Positions 22,264 through 32,364 of a DNA stretch of 64,000 nt are shown here, in pieces. Position numbers and translations under genes: made by a program. Source of the DNA: Azolla caroliniana (Eukaryota; Polypodiophyta); assembly GCA_043228905.1 (NCBI GenBank), contig JBHGNT010000012.1, positions 11,718,001 to 11,782,000 of the forward strand, read 5' to 3'. The stretch's first letter is position 1; the number at the start of each line of letters is the position of its first letter. Below the pieces are notes generated by a model. The model made no database searches and was not told the origin of the DNA. It saw nothing but the letters and a program-made list of their open reading frames with translations.

Positions 22264-23582
22264 GTGGCTCGTTCCTCCGTATCCTAGAGTGCTGAACTTC
22301 GCAAAATTTTGCGAGACAAAGGAGGACTTTCACAACATATATGGTCTATCGCTCGAGGGTATTGACCCTGTTGTTCTAACATATAGATTGATTAGTGATG
22401 TAGACTATGTCAGTATATAAAGTGCCTAGAGTGAAAGGCAAGGTCAAGCTCAAGCATGTACGACCGAACCTGTACGACGACTGCATGAGACTGCACCAGA
22501 AAGTACATCAAGAGTTCCCTGTCAACAACAAGTTGTCTGTTTCATTTGCTAGAGCTTTTGCATACAAGTAAGGCAAAACAACGAAGGAATTTGGTGACCC
22601 TGTAATGTATAGGGTAGCTTGGGCAATTTATGGTGAGGCATCGGTAGAAAGATGTTCGAAGATGGGGAGCTTGCAACAAAAAATGGCAAGATTTTGGAGC
22701 ATGGCAGTTGATGATGTAACTGCCGACTCCCAACAAACCCGCAAGTATACGCCACACCGACACACAATGAAAGCCAATGTCGATGATACAGGTGAGACAT
22801 TCATTAACTATATGCTAAAAAATGTTCATGAAGCCTGTGAGACATTGGAGTTTTTTAAGACTGATTTAGAGAAAGCCACATTGGCTGCTGCGATGGAGAG
22901 CAAAGTCAATTTGGCAGTGACAATAATCAGAAATACGATTGACGTACCTATTGTTTTGCTAGTATGTAATATGTTATAAATAACTTGTACATGAAAATGT
23001 GCTACTGAGGTATTACCTGGAACAAGTTGCTCAACATGAACTTGAAATTGAGGGGTTGTTGGATACCCAACGGAAAATTCAACTACAGATAGAGATCCAT
23101 ATTCTTTCAATGAACCTAAACCTTGTAGGTGTAAATATTGTCGTTGATTACAATTTGGAAAAGCTAAAAGTTAATGATTCTTGTTTCTTGTTGTTGTATC
23201 TTCCTTATTAAGGAATAATTAATCGGTAAATTTCTCAGCTGCGTTGAAGGAACAATATTCCCCTCAAGAAGAGGTAGTTAGTTGCCTTAAGAAGGAGCTA
23301 CTTTTGCGAAGGGGATGGTAAGGAAAAGACAAGAATTGGACCTGAACATTCTTGCTCCCTTACCAAATGAAGGAGAACCAGGAAACGATATATTGATTGT
23401 TCAAGCACGTTGCATCGCTTGTGGATTACATGTATAGGACAAATCTGCTACTTTGTTGGTTCACCTACAACCATGCCAACACACATACCATATCATTTGT
23501 TTTCAATATGCCTGTCGCATCGCTGCATTCTGTTTTGGGGATTGCAGTACAACTCTGCCAAATGAGTGGAAAAAACACATAG

Positions 23583-24911
23583 GTAAAATTGTTGTTTGGG
23601 ACCTTAGTGTAGCTAATTTGTTCCATCTTTGCTAATTAGGTAAGCTGTATAAAGTGTGGAAACTATTTAGCTATTATGGTTGTATTGTAGTAGCTAATTA
23701 CCTAACATGTAGTTAATTAGCTAAGTGGTAGCTAATTAGCTACTACCATAGTAGAATACAATAGCTAATTATCTACTACCACAATTTAGTTGAGTAACTA
23801 ATTAGCTAAGTGGTAGCTAATTAGCTACTACAATACTTTAGCTCAGTAGCTAATTAGGTACTACCATAGTTTAGTACAGTAGCTAATTAGCTTAGTGCTA
23901 CTACCATACTTTAGTTGAGTAGCTAATTAGCTACTACCATAGTTTAGTACAGTAGCTAATTAGCTACTATCATAGTTTAATAGAATAGCTAGTTAGCTAA
24001 GTAGTAGCTAATTAACTACTACCATACTTCAATTGAGTAGCTAATTATCTAAGTGGGAGCTAATTAGTTACTACCATAGTTTAGTACACTAATTAGCTAC
24101 CACCATACGTTAGTTGAGTAGCTAATTAGCTAAGTGGTCGCAAATTAACTACTACTATAGTTTAATATAGTAGCGAAATGATAGCTAATTAGCTACTACC
24201 ACAGTTTAGCACAAATAGCTAATTAGTTGAGTGGTAGCTAATTAGCTACTACCATGGTTTAGTACAATAGCTAATTAGCTACTACCATGGTTTAGTATAG
24301 TAGCTAATTAGCTACTACCATACGTTAGCTAAGTAGCTAATTAGTTATTACCATAGTTTAATATAGTAACTAATTAGCTAAATGGTAGCTAATTAGTTAT
24401 TACCAAAATTTTGTACAATAGCTAATTAGCTAAGTGGTAGCTAATTAACTACTACCATACTTTAGTTATAGTGGCTAATTAGCTAGTACCATACTTTAGT
24501 ACAATAGCTAATTAGCTAAGTGGTAGCTAATTAGCGACTACCATACTTTAGCTGAGTCGCTAATTAGCTAAGTGGTAGCTAATTAGCTACTACCATAGTT
24601 TAGTACAGTCGCTAATTAGCTAAGTGGTAGCTACTTAGCTAATATCATAGTTTAGTACAATAACTAATTAGCTAAGTAGTAGTTAATTACCTACCATCAT
24701 AGTTTAGTATAGTAGCTAATTAGTTACTACCATACTTTAGTTATAATGGCTAATTAGCTAGTAGCATACTTTATTTGAGTAGCTAACTAGCTAGTACCAT
24801 ACCTAAGCGAAGTAGCTAACTAGCTCAGTGGTAGCTAATTAGCTAATGTCATAGTCTAGGAGAATAGCTAGTGAGCTAAGATGTAGCTAATTCGTGACCA
24901 TGTTGTTGTAG
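23583..24911 (+). repeat. Intronic palindromic minisatellite, array 1 of copy A
   Basis: About 1.25 kb of degenerate repeats built on TAGCTAATTAGCTA, a perfect 14-nt palindrome, alternating with AAGTGGTAGCTAATTAGC and TACCATAGTTTAGTACAGTAG linkers. The higher-order unit is about 50-60 bp. The array lies between a donor (ACATAG|GTAAAA, 23,582/23,583) and an acceptor (TTGTTGTAG|AATC, 24,911/24,912). Splicing there keeps the frame, giving ...KKHI-ES-CRLRRAHE. Confidence 0.88.
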
Positions 24912-25231
24912 AATCTTGTAGATTAAGGAGGGCGCATGAGGTGTCTGGTGCTGATGACGATGGAACCGATGAGGAGATAATTGCCAACATGGCTGAAAGT
25001 AAGAGTCCTGTTATCACATCTCCTTCAGATCAGCTCCAACCTATTCCTTTGGAAGATGGTAATGAATTAGGCAACGATGTGAAAAGCCATGAATTATTGG
25101 AAACAACATGTAAATCTGAGGTTCACAACAATAGTGTGTTTGAACACTTGATGCAACATTTCTTCGAATCCCAAAACCTTGATTCCACCCCACTGAGCCC
25201 AACTACTGATAATGTCCAAACAGATCCCACT

Positions 25232-25686
25232 TATTATAGATCTTAGTACTAACGTAAGCTTAAGATAAGGATAATGAAAAGATAGATAGAAAGGAGAAAG
25301 AGAAAGAAGGGTGCCGATCCACCCGACCACCCCCGAGCGAAGGGATCGAGACGGACGCGAGCCTCGATCGGCGTCCCATACCACCGTCGTGGCGTCGAGT
25401 CGTACCTGGTGCTGGCGCGCTCGCTACAAGAGTTGACCCACCACACGAGCAGAGTCTCGATGTAGTCAAAAGATCCTCCAATGAGGGTAGCTAGGCCTCT
25501 TATTTATAGCGAAACCCAAGGCCCCCAGGCAAGTTCACACTTGACCTAATGGGTTGTCTCAATCCCGAGGATTAAAAGTAATCCTCCCCTTCTTTACACT
25601 CTCATTTAACCCTCACACTTATCCACGTGTATAGATTACTACGGTAAATTCTTACCACGGGATATTATATGGTCATGCTCGTAACA
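25232..25686 (-). mobile_element. Solo LTR of the chromovirus family
   Basis: This 455-bp LTR matches those of the young gypsy with a handful of substitutions and has a perfect duplication CCACT (25,227-25,231 and 25,687-25,691). No internal sequence is attached, so it is the product of LTR-LTR recombination. It interrupts the last exon of the zinc-finger-like gene between NVQTDPT and TVLEKL. Copy B at about 42,640 has the uninterrupted empty site. Confidence 0.95.
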
Positions 25687-26043
25687 CCACTGTACTGGAA
25701 AAGCTCGTGCAAGACGCGACTGACCTACAAACCATTGCTGAGGTGATGCAAAGGTTGTCGAAGGAGGACACACTTGCACAATGGGTCAAAGAAGCAAGGC
25801 TAAATGGGCAACCGGCTAGAAAAAGGCTGAAGAAGGGGCCACGATCAGGAACAAGACCAGTTACTCGATCAAGGGGCTCTTGAATTGGAGCGAAATACTT
25901 ATTAGTGGGATATGATTGTTAGCGATTTTCCGAGGGTTTTATGAAGTTTTACCATGATCTATTTGGACAAGTAAAACCTCAAATTGGTTGTTGCTCTAAG
26001 CACATTATGTAATGAAACTCTATGATGTTTCTCCAAGATAATT

Positions 26044-27378
26044 ATGTTCATGTTGTTCTATGATGGAAAATATTTCATGTTCATTATGTTGTTTTGTGAG
26101 GCTGTTAGTTACTTTGTGAGTGTGAATATGTTTGTGTTTTCTGATGTTGCAGAGTCTAAAGGGTTTGAATCTATTGCTCCTAAGGTCGATGGCAGTGTGG
26201 AAACTGTTGATGTTGCTACATGTTTAGAGGGCCACATCTTGAAAGTAGATGTAGCAACTGACACAAATGATCTGGTCATGGAAGTTGATCAAGCATGTTG
26301 CACAGATGATTTGATTTTGCAGGTAGAGGCAGCGTGTGATACTAGTGGGCTGATATCGACCAGATCAGTATCTACATTCACCGAGTCAATGACTAAGTCA
26401 ACAACACAAGAGCACCAGAATGTGAAGCTAGGCCCAACACAGTCGACCAGGGGTTTGAAGAGGAAAAGGACACCAATTGTGCCGACAAAACCTGAGTTGA
26501 TTGAAATTGATCGTGTGCTACCAGTAATTGGTGTAACAGAGGCTCAATTACAAGAATGGAAACCTAAACCATTAGAAGTCGAAAGAAGAGCCTTGATCTT
26601 GGAGCTTGATAAAGTCTTGATGAGTGTGCGATATATGACACAAAGAAGGGACGCAAATCAATTTCTGGAGTGGGTTGTGCAATACTTTGATTTGTTTATT
26701 TGGAGCGAAAAACCACGTATAGATGTGTGGAAGTGTGTAGAAAGATTCTTCTCGAAGTGGCGACAACATTTCAAGGGTCAGTGGACACGAGAGAATTGTG
26801 AGTAGAAGGATGTTGCAAGATTCAAAAGACTTTCTGATTTTTGGGACACTTGGCTAGATTATAATGCTGACAATACGTTAATTCTTGGTAGAGAACATTT
26901 CCGACATTACTTCAACATTCGCAGATGCAGTCTCATTCTACCCGATGAAATGCCTAAACACTATTCGGTGAAAACATTGAGCTGCCAACTAGCTACATGG
27001 TTGTGGACTCCATACCGAGCTCGGTATGCAGATCATATATGGAGCGAAAAACCACGTGTAGATGTGTGGAAGTGTGTAGAAAGATTCTTCTCGAAGTGGC
27101 AACAACATTTCAAGGGTCAGTGGACACGAGAGAATTGTGAGCAGAAGGATGTTGCAAGATTCAAAAGACTTTCTGATTTTTGGGACACTTGGCCAGATTA
27201 TAATGCCAACAATACGTTGATTCTGGATACATAACATTTCCGACATTACTTCAACATTCGCAGATGCTGTCTCATTCTACTTGATGAAATGCCTAAACTT
27301 GGTGAAAACATTGAGCTGCCAACTAACTGCATGGTTGTGAACTCCATACCGAGCTCGGTATACAGATCATATAGGTAG
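26044..27378 (+). pseudogene. Unknown gene 2 of element copy A
   Basis: A 253-codon ORF starts at 26,044, but the protein shared with copy B begins after a good 3' splice site (CTGATGTTGCAG, 26,152), so the true first coding residue may be at 26,153. The product has an acidic N-terminal third, then a basic segment (RGLKRKRTPIVPTKPEL), then a conserved helical, tryptophan-rich part (LPVIGVTEAQLQEWKPKPLE, DLFIWSEKP, VERFFSKWRQHFKGQWTRE). A TAG at 26,803 stops it. A tandem duplication (about 26,699-27,040 repeated at 27,041-27,378) carries the same region without that stop and extends to YRSYR and a stop at 27,376. No family was recognised. The gene is convergent with the transposase-like gene. 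Confidence 0.6.
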
Positions 27379-27835
27379 AGAAGTTCCATTGACCAGCAAG
27401 AGCTTAGGTGTTTATAAGCGATTTGAAGACATTGGCAATGGGATGTTATAAATATGTAATTTGCTACCACTTAATCAATGAAGAATTAAATTGCTTGTTT
27501 TGAGTAACTTATCTATTGTGTAAATTTAAGAGTATTTTCAGGACTGTTGATTTCATGATAGTGCGTTTTCTTAAAATTATGCAAACTATTTTAACTTGTA
27601 CATGGTTCACTTGAGTAAATGTGTATCTCATAAAGAAGAACCCTAAACGATATTATTAAATTGTATATCAGAAAGAAGGCTATATAGCAAAATGATACAC
27701 GATTTTGTTGAGAAAGAAGCACAAAAAGTAGATTGTATATATAAAAAAAACTCCCAAACAAGTTCATTAAACTGTTTATTTGCAATACATGTGCTTTGTT
27801 TGTTTTACAAGAAAACTGGTAATTGCTACTTGTAG
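27379..27835. other. Intergenic AT-rich segment between convergent genes, copy A
   Basis: About 457 bp lie between the stop of unknown gene 2 and the stop of the minus-strand transposase-like gene. The segment is AT-rich, with AATAAA-like and TATATA tracts on both strands, and is strongly conserved with 43,878-44,335 in copy B. It probably contains the 3' UTRs of both genes. No ORF is supported. Confidence 0.6.
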
Positions 27836-30800
27836 CTACAAAGTCCATGGCATACTATTGTAAATAGATTCATACACATTAGCACTAACTGTGTATAAAC
27901 CTGAGCAACTATTGTATTGCGACATTAGGACATTGATGCACCTGACCAAATGAGAGTACATGTACGCCACTCGTTTGTCTTCTAATAGCCTATACACATA
28001 ATTGTAATCATCTAGTCTTGCATAAAAAATACCTTCGATGTAGAATATCCCAGTATATACAACATTTCCCCAAGCATCTAATATATTCCGCGTTGCACAC
28101 TGTTTACTAACCGTGCACTTCAATATGTAGAAATCAGCACTCTCTGAATTGCCTTCTGCATTTTGCGCAAAATTATCCCCAACATTTAAGACATCACTTA
28201 GAGTATCTCCATGTCCTTGATATGTGAAGTAAGCATTCTTTTCTGTTTCTCCATCAATTGCTTCCTTATCGTTCAATGTTTGATACTCCCAATTCTGAAT
28301 ATATGCTTTGTTTAAACAATACCTCCAATTTCCTTACACACAATGGAAGCAAAAACAAGTTAATTCTCTAACTGCAATACAATGACCATCCAACCTAGAA
28401 TAACCACGAATAGCATGGAGAGATCGCAATTCGGGAATATTCCTTGGCACTCCCAGGTCTTCTCCCTATTTACTTCATCTAGCTTCACTTCCCAAAATTC
28501 ACGTTTGATATCTCGGACCTGCAACGAATAAACACCAGTTGCACTCGTTGACATATTAGCTCTAAAAAAATCAACTACATGTGTTGCACAATTCATCTGC
28601 ACACCATCTGTCTTTAGTTGTTCATGGGTAGCACCCGCTTTATAATAGCACCTGCACCATCATGTTCACCTTTACCATGTCTAGACCCAAAAAAATTTCA
28701 TCTCATCCCCACAAAATTAAATGGACGTCTAGCCTTGAATTGTGACTCAACTCCATTAGACCAGACCCAATGTTGAGTAAGCTCCAAACGTTTAGCTAAT
28801 AACCATTGCCAATGTAAGTTAAAACTATGTTGGACAAACAAGGTATCATGTTTCTTATCATTAGAAATAAAAAAAGGAATTACTTTTTTAACATTACCTA
28901 AAACTCAAAAATATGTTATGCGCACAAAAATGGTTACCTGCTGTGAACACCAATGCATAGATTGAATTTCATTCTGCTGCTTGAAAGTATAATTTTCTAT
29001 GAAATCTACTATAGAGACTACTACATCATTTGGAAAATCAAATATGCAAGTCTTAAACTAATGGGCTTGCCATGAATAAATGAAGTTGTGTTTAATGAAT
29101 TTTCCTAGAGATACTACAAATAGAGACACCAAATCCCTTGGTTTAAGCGACTTCCTAACTAGATCCTTTCTTTTACACACCTTTCCTTCGAAATTGGTGT
29201 CAATTGACTCAAATAACTTGATAGAGATTAATATTTCACTACTCAATTAATTTGGACACCACCTAAATCTACTAGGGCCACAATCTTGACATAAACCCAT
29301 GACACATTTATGACTGTGGAAGATGGCCTTAGTTTCTCTCAGACACAATACTAAATCTAAAAGACAAGTCATTGAAGAGATAACATGCTCAGATGATTTA
29401 TAGTGCTCATGCAGGCTCGATCGACAAACTGGGCACTCACAAGTGCAAACGACATTTGTTAGGGAGGCGCTATGGTGACGTAGTAGATTAACAGAATCCT
29501 TGAGAAAACCCATTTGTACATGGTAAATGCAACAACATGTGTATCGATCCTTCAAGCGTCACACAAAGTGTGGCTTAAGAGACTCGAATGTTCGTAGTTG
29601 ACCTTTGATATTTGGATGCATTCGCCTGAACCTAATAAATAAATCAACCTGCGTAATAAAATGGACATACTAATTAACTCTATGGCTAACTGGTAGCTAA
29701 TTAGCTACTACCATAGTTTAGTACAGTAGCTAATTAGCTACTACCATAGTTTAGTACAGTAGCTAATTAGCTAAGTGGCAGCTAATTAGCGACTACCATA
29801 GTTTAGTACAATAGCTAATAAGCTACTACCATAGTTTAATACAATACCTAATTAGCTACTACCATACTTTAGATGAGTAGCTAATTAGATACTACCATAC
29901 TTTAGATGAGTAGCTAATTAGCTAAAGTGGTAGCTAATTAGCTACTACCATAGTTTAGTATAGGAGCTAATTAGTTAACTGGTAGCTAATTAGCTACTAC
30001 CGTACTTTAGTTATAGTGGCTAATTAGCGACTACCATACTTTAGCTGAGTCACTAATTGGCTAATTGGTAGGTAATTAGCTACTACCATACTTTAGCTGA
30101 GTAGCTAATTAGCTAAGTGGTAGCTAATTGCTAATTAGCTACTACCATACTTTGGTTGAGTAGCTAATTAGCTACCACTTAGCTAATTAGCTACTACCAT
30201 AGTTTAATACAGTAGCTAATTACCTACTACCATAGTTTATACAGTAGCTAATTAGCTACTACCATAGTTTAATACAGTAGCTAATTAGCTACTACCATAG
30301 TTTATACAGTAGCTAATTAGCTACTACCATAGTATAGTACAATAGCTATTCCAATAGGGGATTAGCAATTCTGGTAGCTATTTAGCAGCCTATTGTTATA
30401 GGCAGCTAATTAGCTATTGTGGTAGCTAAATAGCTATGAATGGTAGCTAAATAGCTATTCTAATACCTAATTAGCTATAGTCATAAGCCACTAATTAGCT
30501 ACTCTAATAGCCTATTGTTATAGGCAGCTAATTAGCTATTGTGGTAGCTAAATTGCTATAAATGGTAGCTAATTAGCTATTATGGTAGCTAAATAGGTAT
30601 GTTCGGTATTCTTAGGGAGCTAATTAGCTATTACTGGTAGCTAGTTAGCTATGGTCATATTTTGAGGTAGGTAATTAACTATTCGGGTATGGTCATATTC
30701 AAAGGTAGCTAATAAGCTAACTAACTAAGCTCAAAAGTCAAAACAAATGTTGAGATAAATGTAAATACCTAAGGTACATCAAGAAGATGAATGGGATGCT

Positions 30801-31470
30801 CCTCGTATTGGTTCCTTCCAACACGTTTCCTTCATTAACTCTCATTAGTCCAAAATGTTGTGATTATATCTTTGATTTCTGATGTTATGGGTGTCATTAG
30901 CTTACATCTTGTTGTTAGCTTTAGCAAATTAGTTCTTTCACCCGAGGAAACTATCTAGTTCAATGTATTGTACATACTTTTTCTACTAACAACAATTACC
31001 TTAGATAGCACACTGATGTTACTATCGTCAACATCACTATTAAGTAACATCATTAGACTAGAACTTTTTAAGACAAGATCATCTTCTATCCTCCTCATGG
31101 ATACGAAACTATTACGGAGATTATTTACTAGTATAGATGTTATGTTTGCATTAAGACCATCACAATCAACTAACTCCTTTATCGATGGATCATTTAATAT
31201 TCCATAAAGTACTACCTTCTTGTCTTCATTGCTGACGTGCTTAGTTTGAACATTGAAATAATCTATAACCTTTCTCTCTATGACAGTAGTCTCATTACTT
31301 CCATTCTCAATGATATTTAGACCTATATTGCAACCAATACTATCTTTACCTTTAGTGAGTGTGGCTTTTGTATCCTTCAATAATTGACAATGTTTTCTTC
31401 TTCTTTTTTGCCCAATACTTTCGTATCGTTTGTTGTGTCCTGATAGCGTCATCCCTATCCTGATGATCAT
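27836..31470 (-). pseudogene. Transposase-like gene of element copy A (HTH and RNase-H-fold-like), broken
   Basis: Minus-strand gene with at least two exon blocks. Block 1 (30,769-31,470) has a basic start and a helix-turn-helix-like segment (SVLSKVIVVSRKSMYNTLN) and ends HPIHLLDVP at a GTATTT donor. Block 2 begins at 29,648 (VDLFIRFRRMHPNIK) and shows the cysteine cluster YTCCCIYH, a CECPVC pair, DFIENYTF (about 28,983-29,011), QFKARRPF and HGKGEHDGAGAIIK (about 28,640-28,680). After that come a cysteine cluster, CFC..C in ancestral reading, and a conserved C-terminal domain (27,836-28,276). From memory, DF.EN, QFK and HGK..DG.G..K recur in uncharacterised transposon proteins of animals; the acidic residues suggest a DDE/RNase H fold. 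Inactivating changes include Q to stop after NTLN (30,955), a TGA in the HFV-RLKD segment and a TGA in the MR-NFF segment. Confidence 0.72.
29649..30768 (-). repeat. Intronic palindromic minisatellite, array 2 of copy A
   Basis: About 1.05 kb of TAGCTAATTAGCTA-based repeats (29,685-30,725) fill the intron between exon blocks 1 and 2 of the transposase-like gene. Donor (minus strand) CCTTAG|GTATTT, acceptor TTACGCAG|GTTGAT; joining keeps phase 0. Towards the 5' side of the minus-strand gene the unit changes to a variant with ATTCTGGTAGCTAATTAGCT and TATTGTGGTAGC spacing. Confidence 0.88.
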
Positions 31471-31640
31471 TGCGGGGTTATTCTAAACACCCTCCTTCCC
31501 CTTCCATTTGGCTCGACGGGCTTAAACCCTAATTTTCCCGAAAAAAAGACACGTATTAAATATGGCTATGGGCAACAACAATACACGAAAATATTCCACC
31601 ATACACAACATTATACACAACAATACACAAGATAAACAAT
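31471..31640. other. Probable 5' flank or right end of element copy A
   Basis: Past the first codons of the transposase-like gene there is a pyrimidine-rich stretch (CACCCTCCTTCCCCTTCC, 31,489-31,506) and then AACAATACAC direct repeats at about 31,570-31,630. Copy B cannot help because a copia LTR replaces it from 48,655. No inverted terminal repeat was found by eye. Confidence 0.4.
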
Positions 31641-31950
31641 AGACAGAATAGTTATTCAAATACAACACCGAACAGTGGCGGTAATCCAGGGCCGAATAGG
31701 GAAAATGTTATATTCATTATATAATACATCCAATGTAATGGTTACATGATGGTTATAAATAAGACCATTACCCATTCTTGTACACATGCACATAGTTGTG
31801 CATGTGTCCATACACATACTCATCCTCACACACTCATTTACTTTACACATACACATCAACCACATCATTACACATACCCTTATGCCTCCCCGCATATTCT
31901 TACGGGTAACAAAAAGAAACATTAGGAATCAACGCTTTGATACCAATTGT
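31641..31950 (-). other. Leader-like sequence next to a primer site
   Basis: On the minus strand the LTR ending at 31,951 is followed by TTGGTATCAAAGC (about 31,935-31,948), a tRNA-iMet-type primer site with one change. Roughly 300 bp of ACAC-rich sequence without a gene follow. It looks like the beginning of a retroelement leader whose coding part is missing. Confidence 0.6.
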
Positions 31951-32364
31951 TAGAGCTTAATCCTAATGTGAGAAAAAGATAAGGAAATATAAGATAGGAA
32001 AATAGAGAGGAGAGAGAAAGAAGGGTGCCGATCAACCCGACCACCACCGAGCGAAGGGATCAAGACGGACTCAAGACTTGATTGGCATCCCATACCACCG
32101 CCATGACATCGGATTTTACCTGGTACTAGCATGCTCCCTACAAGAGTTTGATCACCACAAGGTCAAATGAAGGTAGCTAGGCTGACTAGTCGGTCGTGTC
32201 TTTGATTTGGATCACTTCCACTGTTGTTGACTCTCCACGGTCGAATCCTCATTGTCTTCAACTGTTGGCTCTCAGCCCGACAATCAACTCCTCGTTGTCT
32301 TCGATTGTTCACTCTCTCTGTCCGACCAGTCAGCTCCTCCCATAGGAGGGACATATTCCTAACA
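31951..32364 (-). repeat. Chimeric LTR in PPT-LTR-PBS arrangement
   Basis: About 414 bp, minus-strand start TGTTAGGAATATGTCCCTCC, end GCTCTAACA. The first part resembles the start of the copia LTRs (TGTTAGGAA...GTCCCTCC..GGGA). The part at 31,990-32,160 resembles the chromovirus LTR (GGTGCCGATCAACCCGACC, GCGAAGGGATCAAGACGG). A polypurine tract, GGAGGGGGAGTT, lies on its upstream side (32,365-32,380) and a primer site on its downstream side, so the LTR sits between two internal regions. Confidence 0.75.

Larger units (their letters stand above)
22264..25883 (+). pseudogene. Unknown zinc-finger-like gene of element copy A (broken, spliced)
   Basis: Several plus-strand segments read as exons of one gene. 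They are 22,264-22,410 (KFCETKEDFHNIYG then LTYRLISDVDYV), about 22,418-22,978 (basic, then helical with QQKMARFW and EACETLEFFKTDLEKATLAA), a coiled-coil-like part near 23,010-23,130, and about 23,243-23,582. The last has a RING- or PHD-like cysteine/histidine pattern: CIAC, then PCQHTYHIIC, then FCFGDC. An intron at 23,583-24,911 consists of minisatellite. The final exon, 24,912-25,883, is acidic and ends in a basic tail (KRLKKGP...TRSRGS, stop). In-frame stops (for example TAA near 22,570 and TAG near 23,432), a one-base frame slip near 22,410 and a solo LTR at 25,232-25,686 break it. The function is unknown; a DNA- or chromatin-binding role is only inference. Copy B retains only the last exon. 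Confidence 0.6.

Noticed and set aside
23640-24900. CRISPR-like array
   Set aside because: The repeats are degenerate, palindromic, without unique spacers, and lie in a plant intron. They form a minisatellite.
27836-31470. Assignment of the transposase-like gene to hAT, MULE, CACTA or PIF/Harbinger
   Set aside because: Signature motifs of those superfamilies (for example the hAT dimerisation block or the Harbinger DDE spacing) were not found. The DF.EN and HGKG..DG motifs point elsewhere.
21291-31640. Terminal inverted repeats bounding element copy A
   Set aside because: I compared 21,290-21,330 with the reverse complement of 31,480-31,640 and saw no convincing match. The ends remain undefined.
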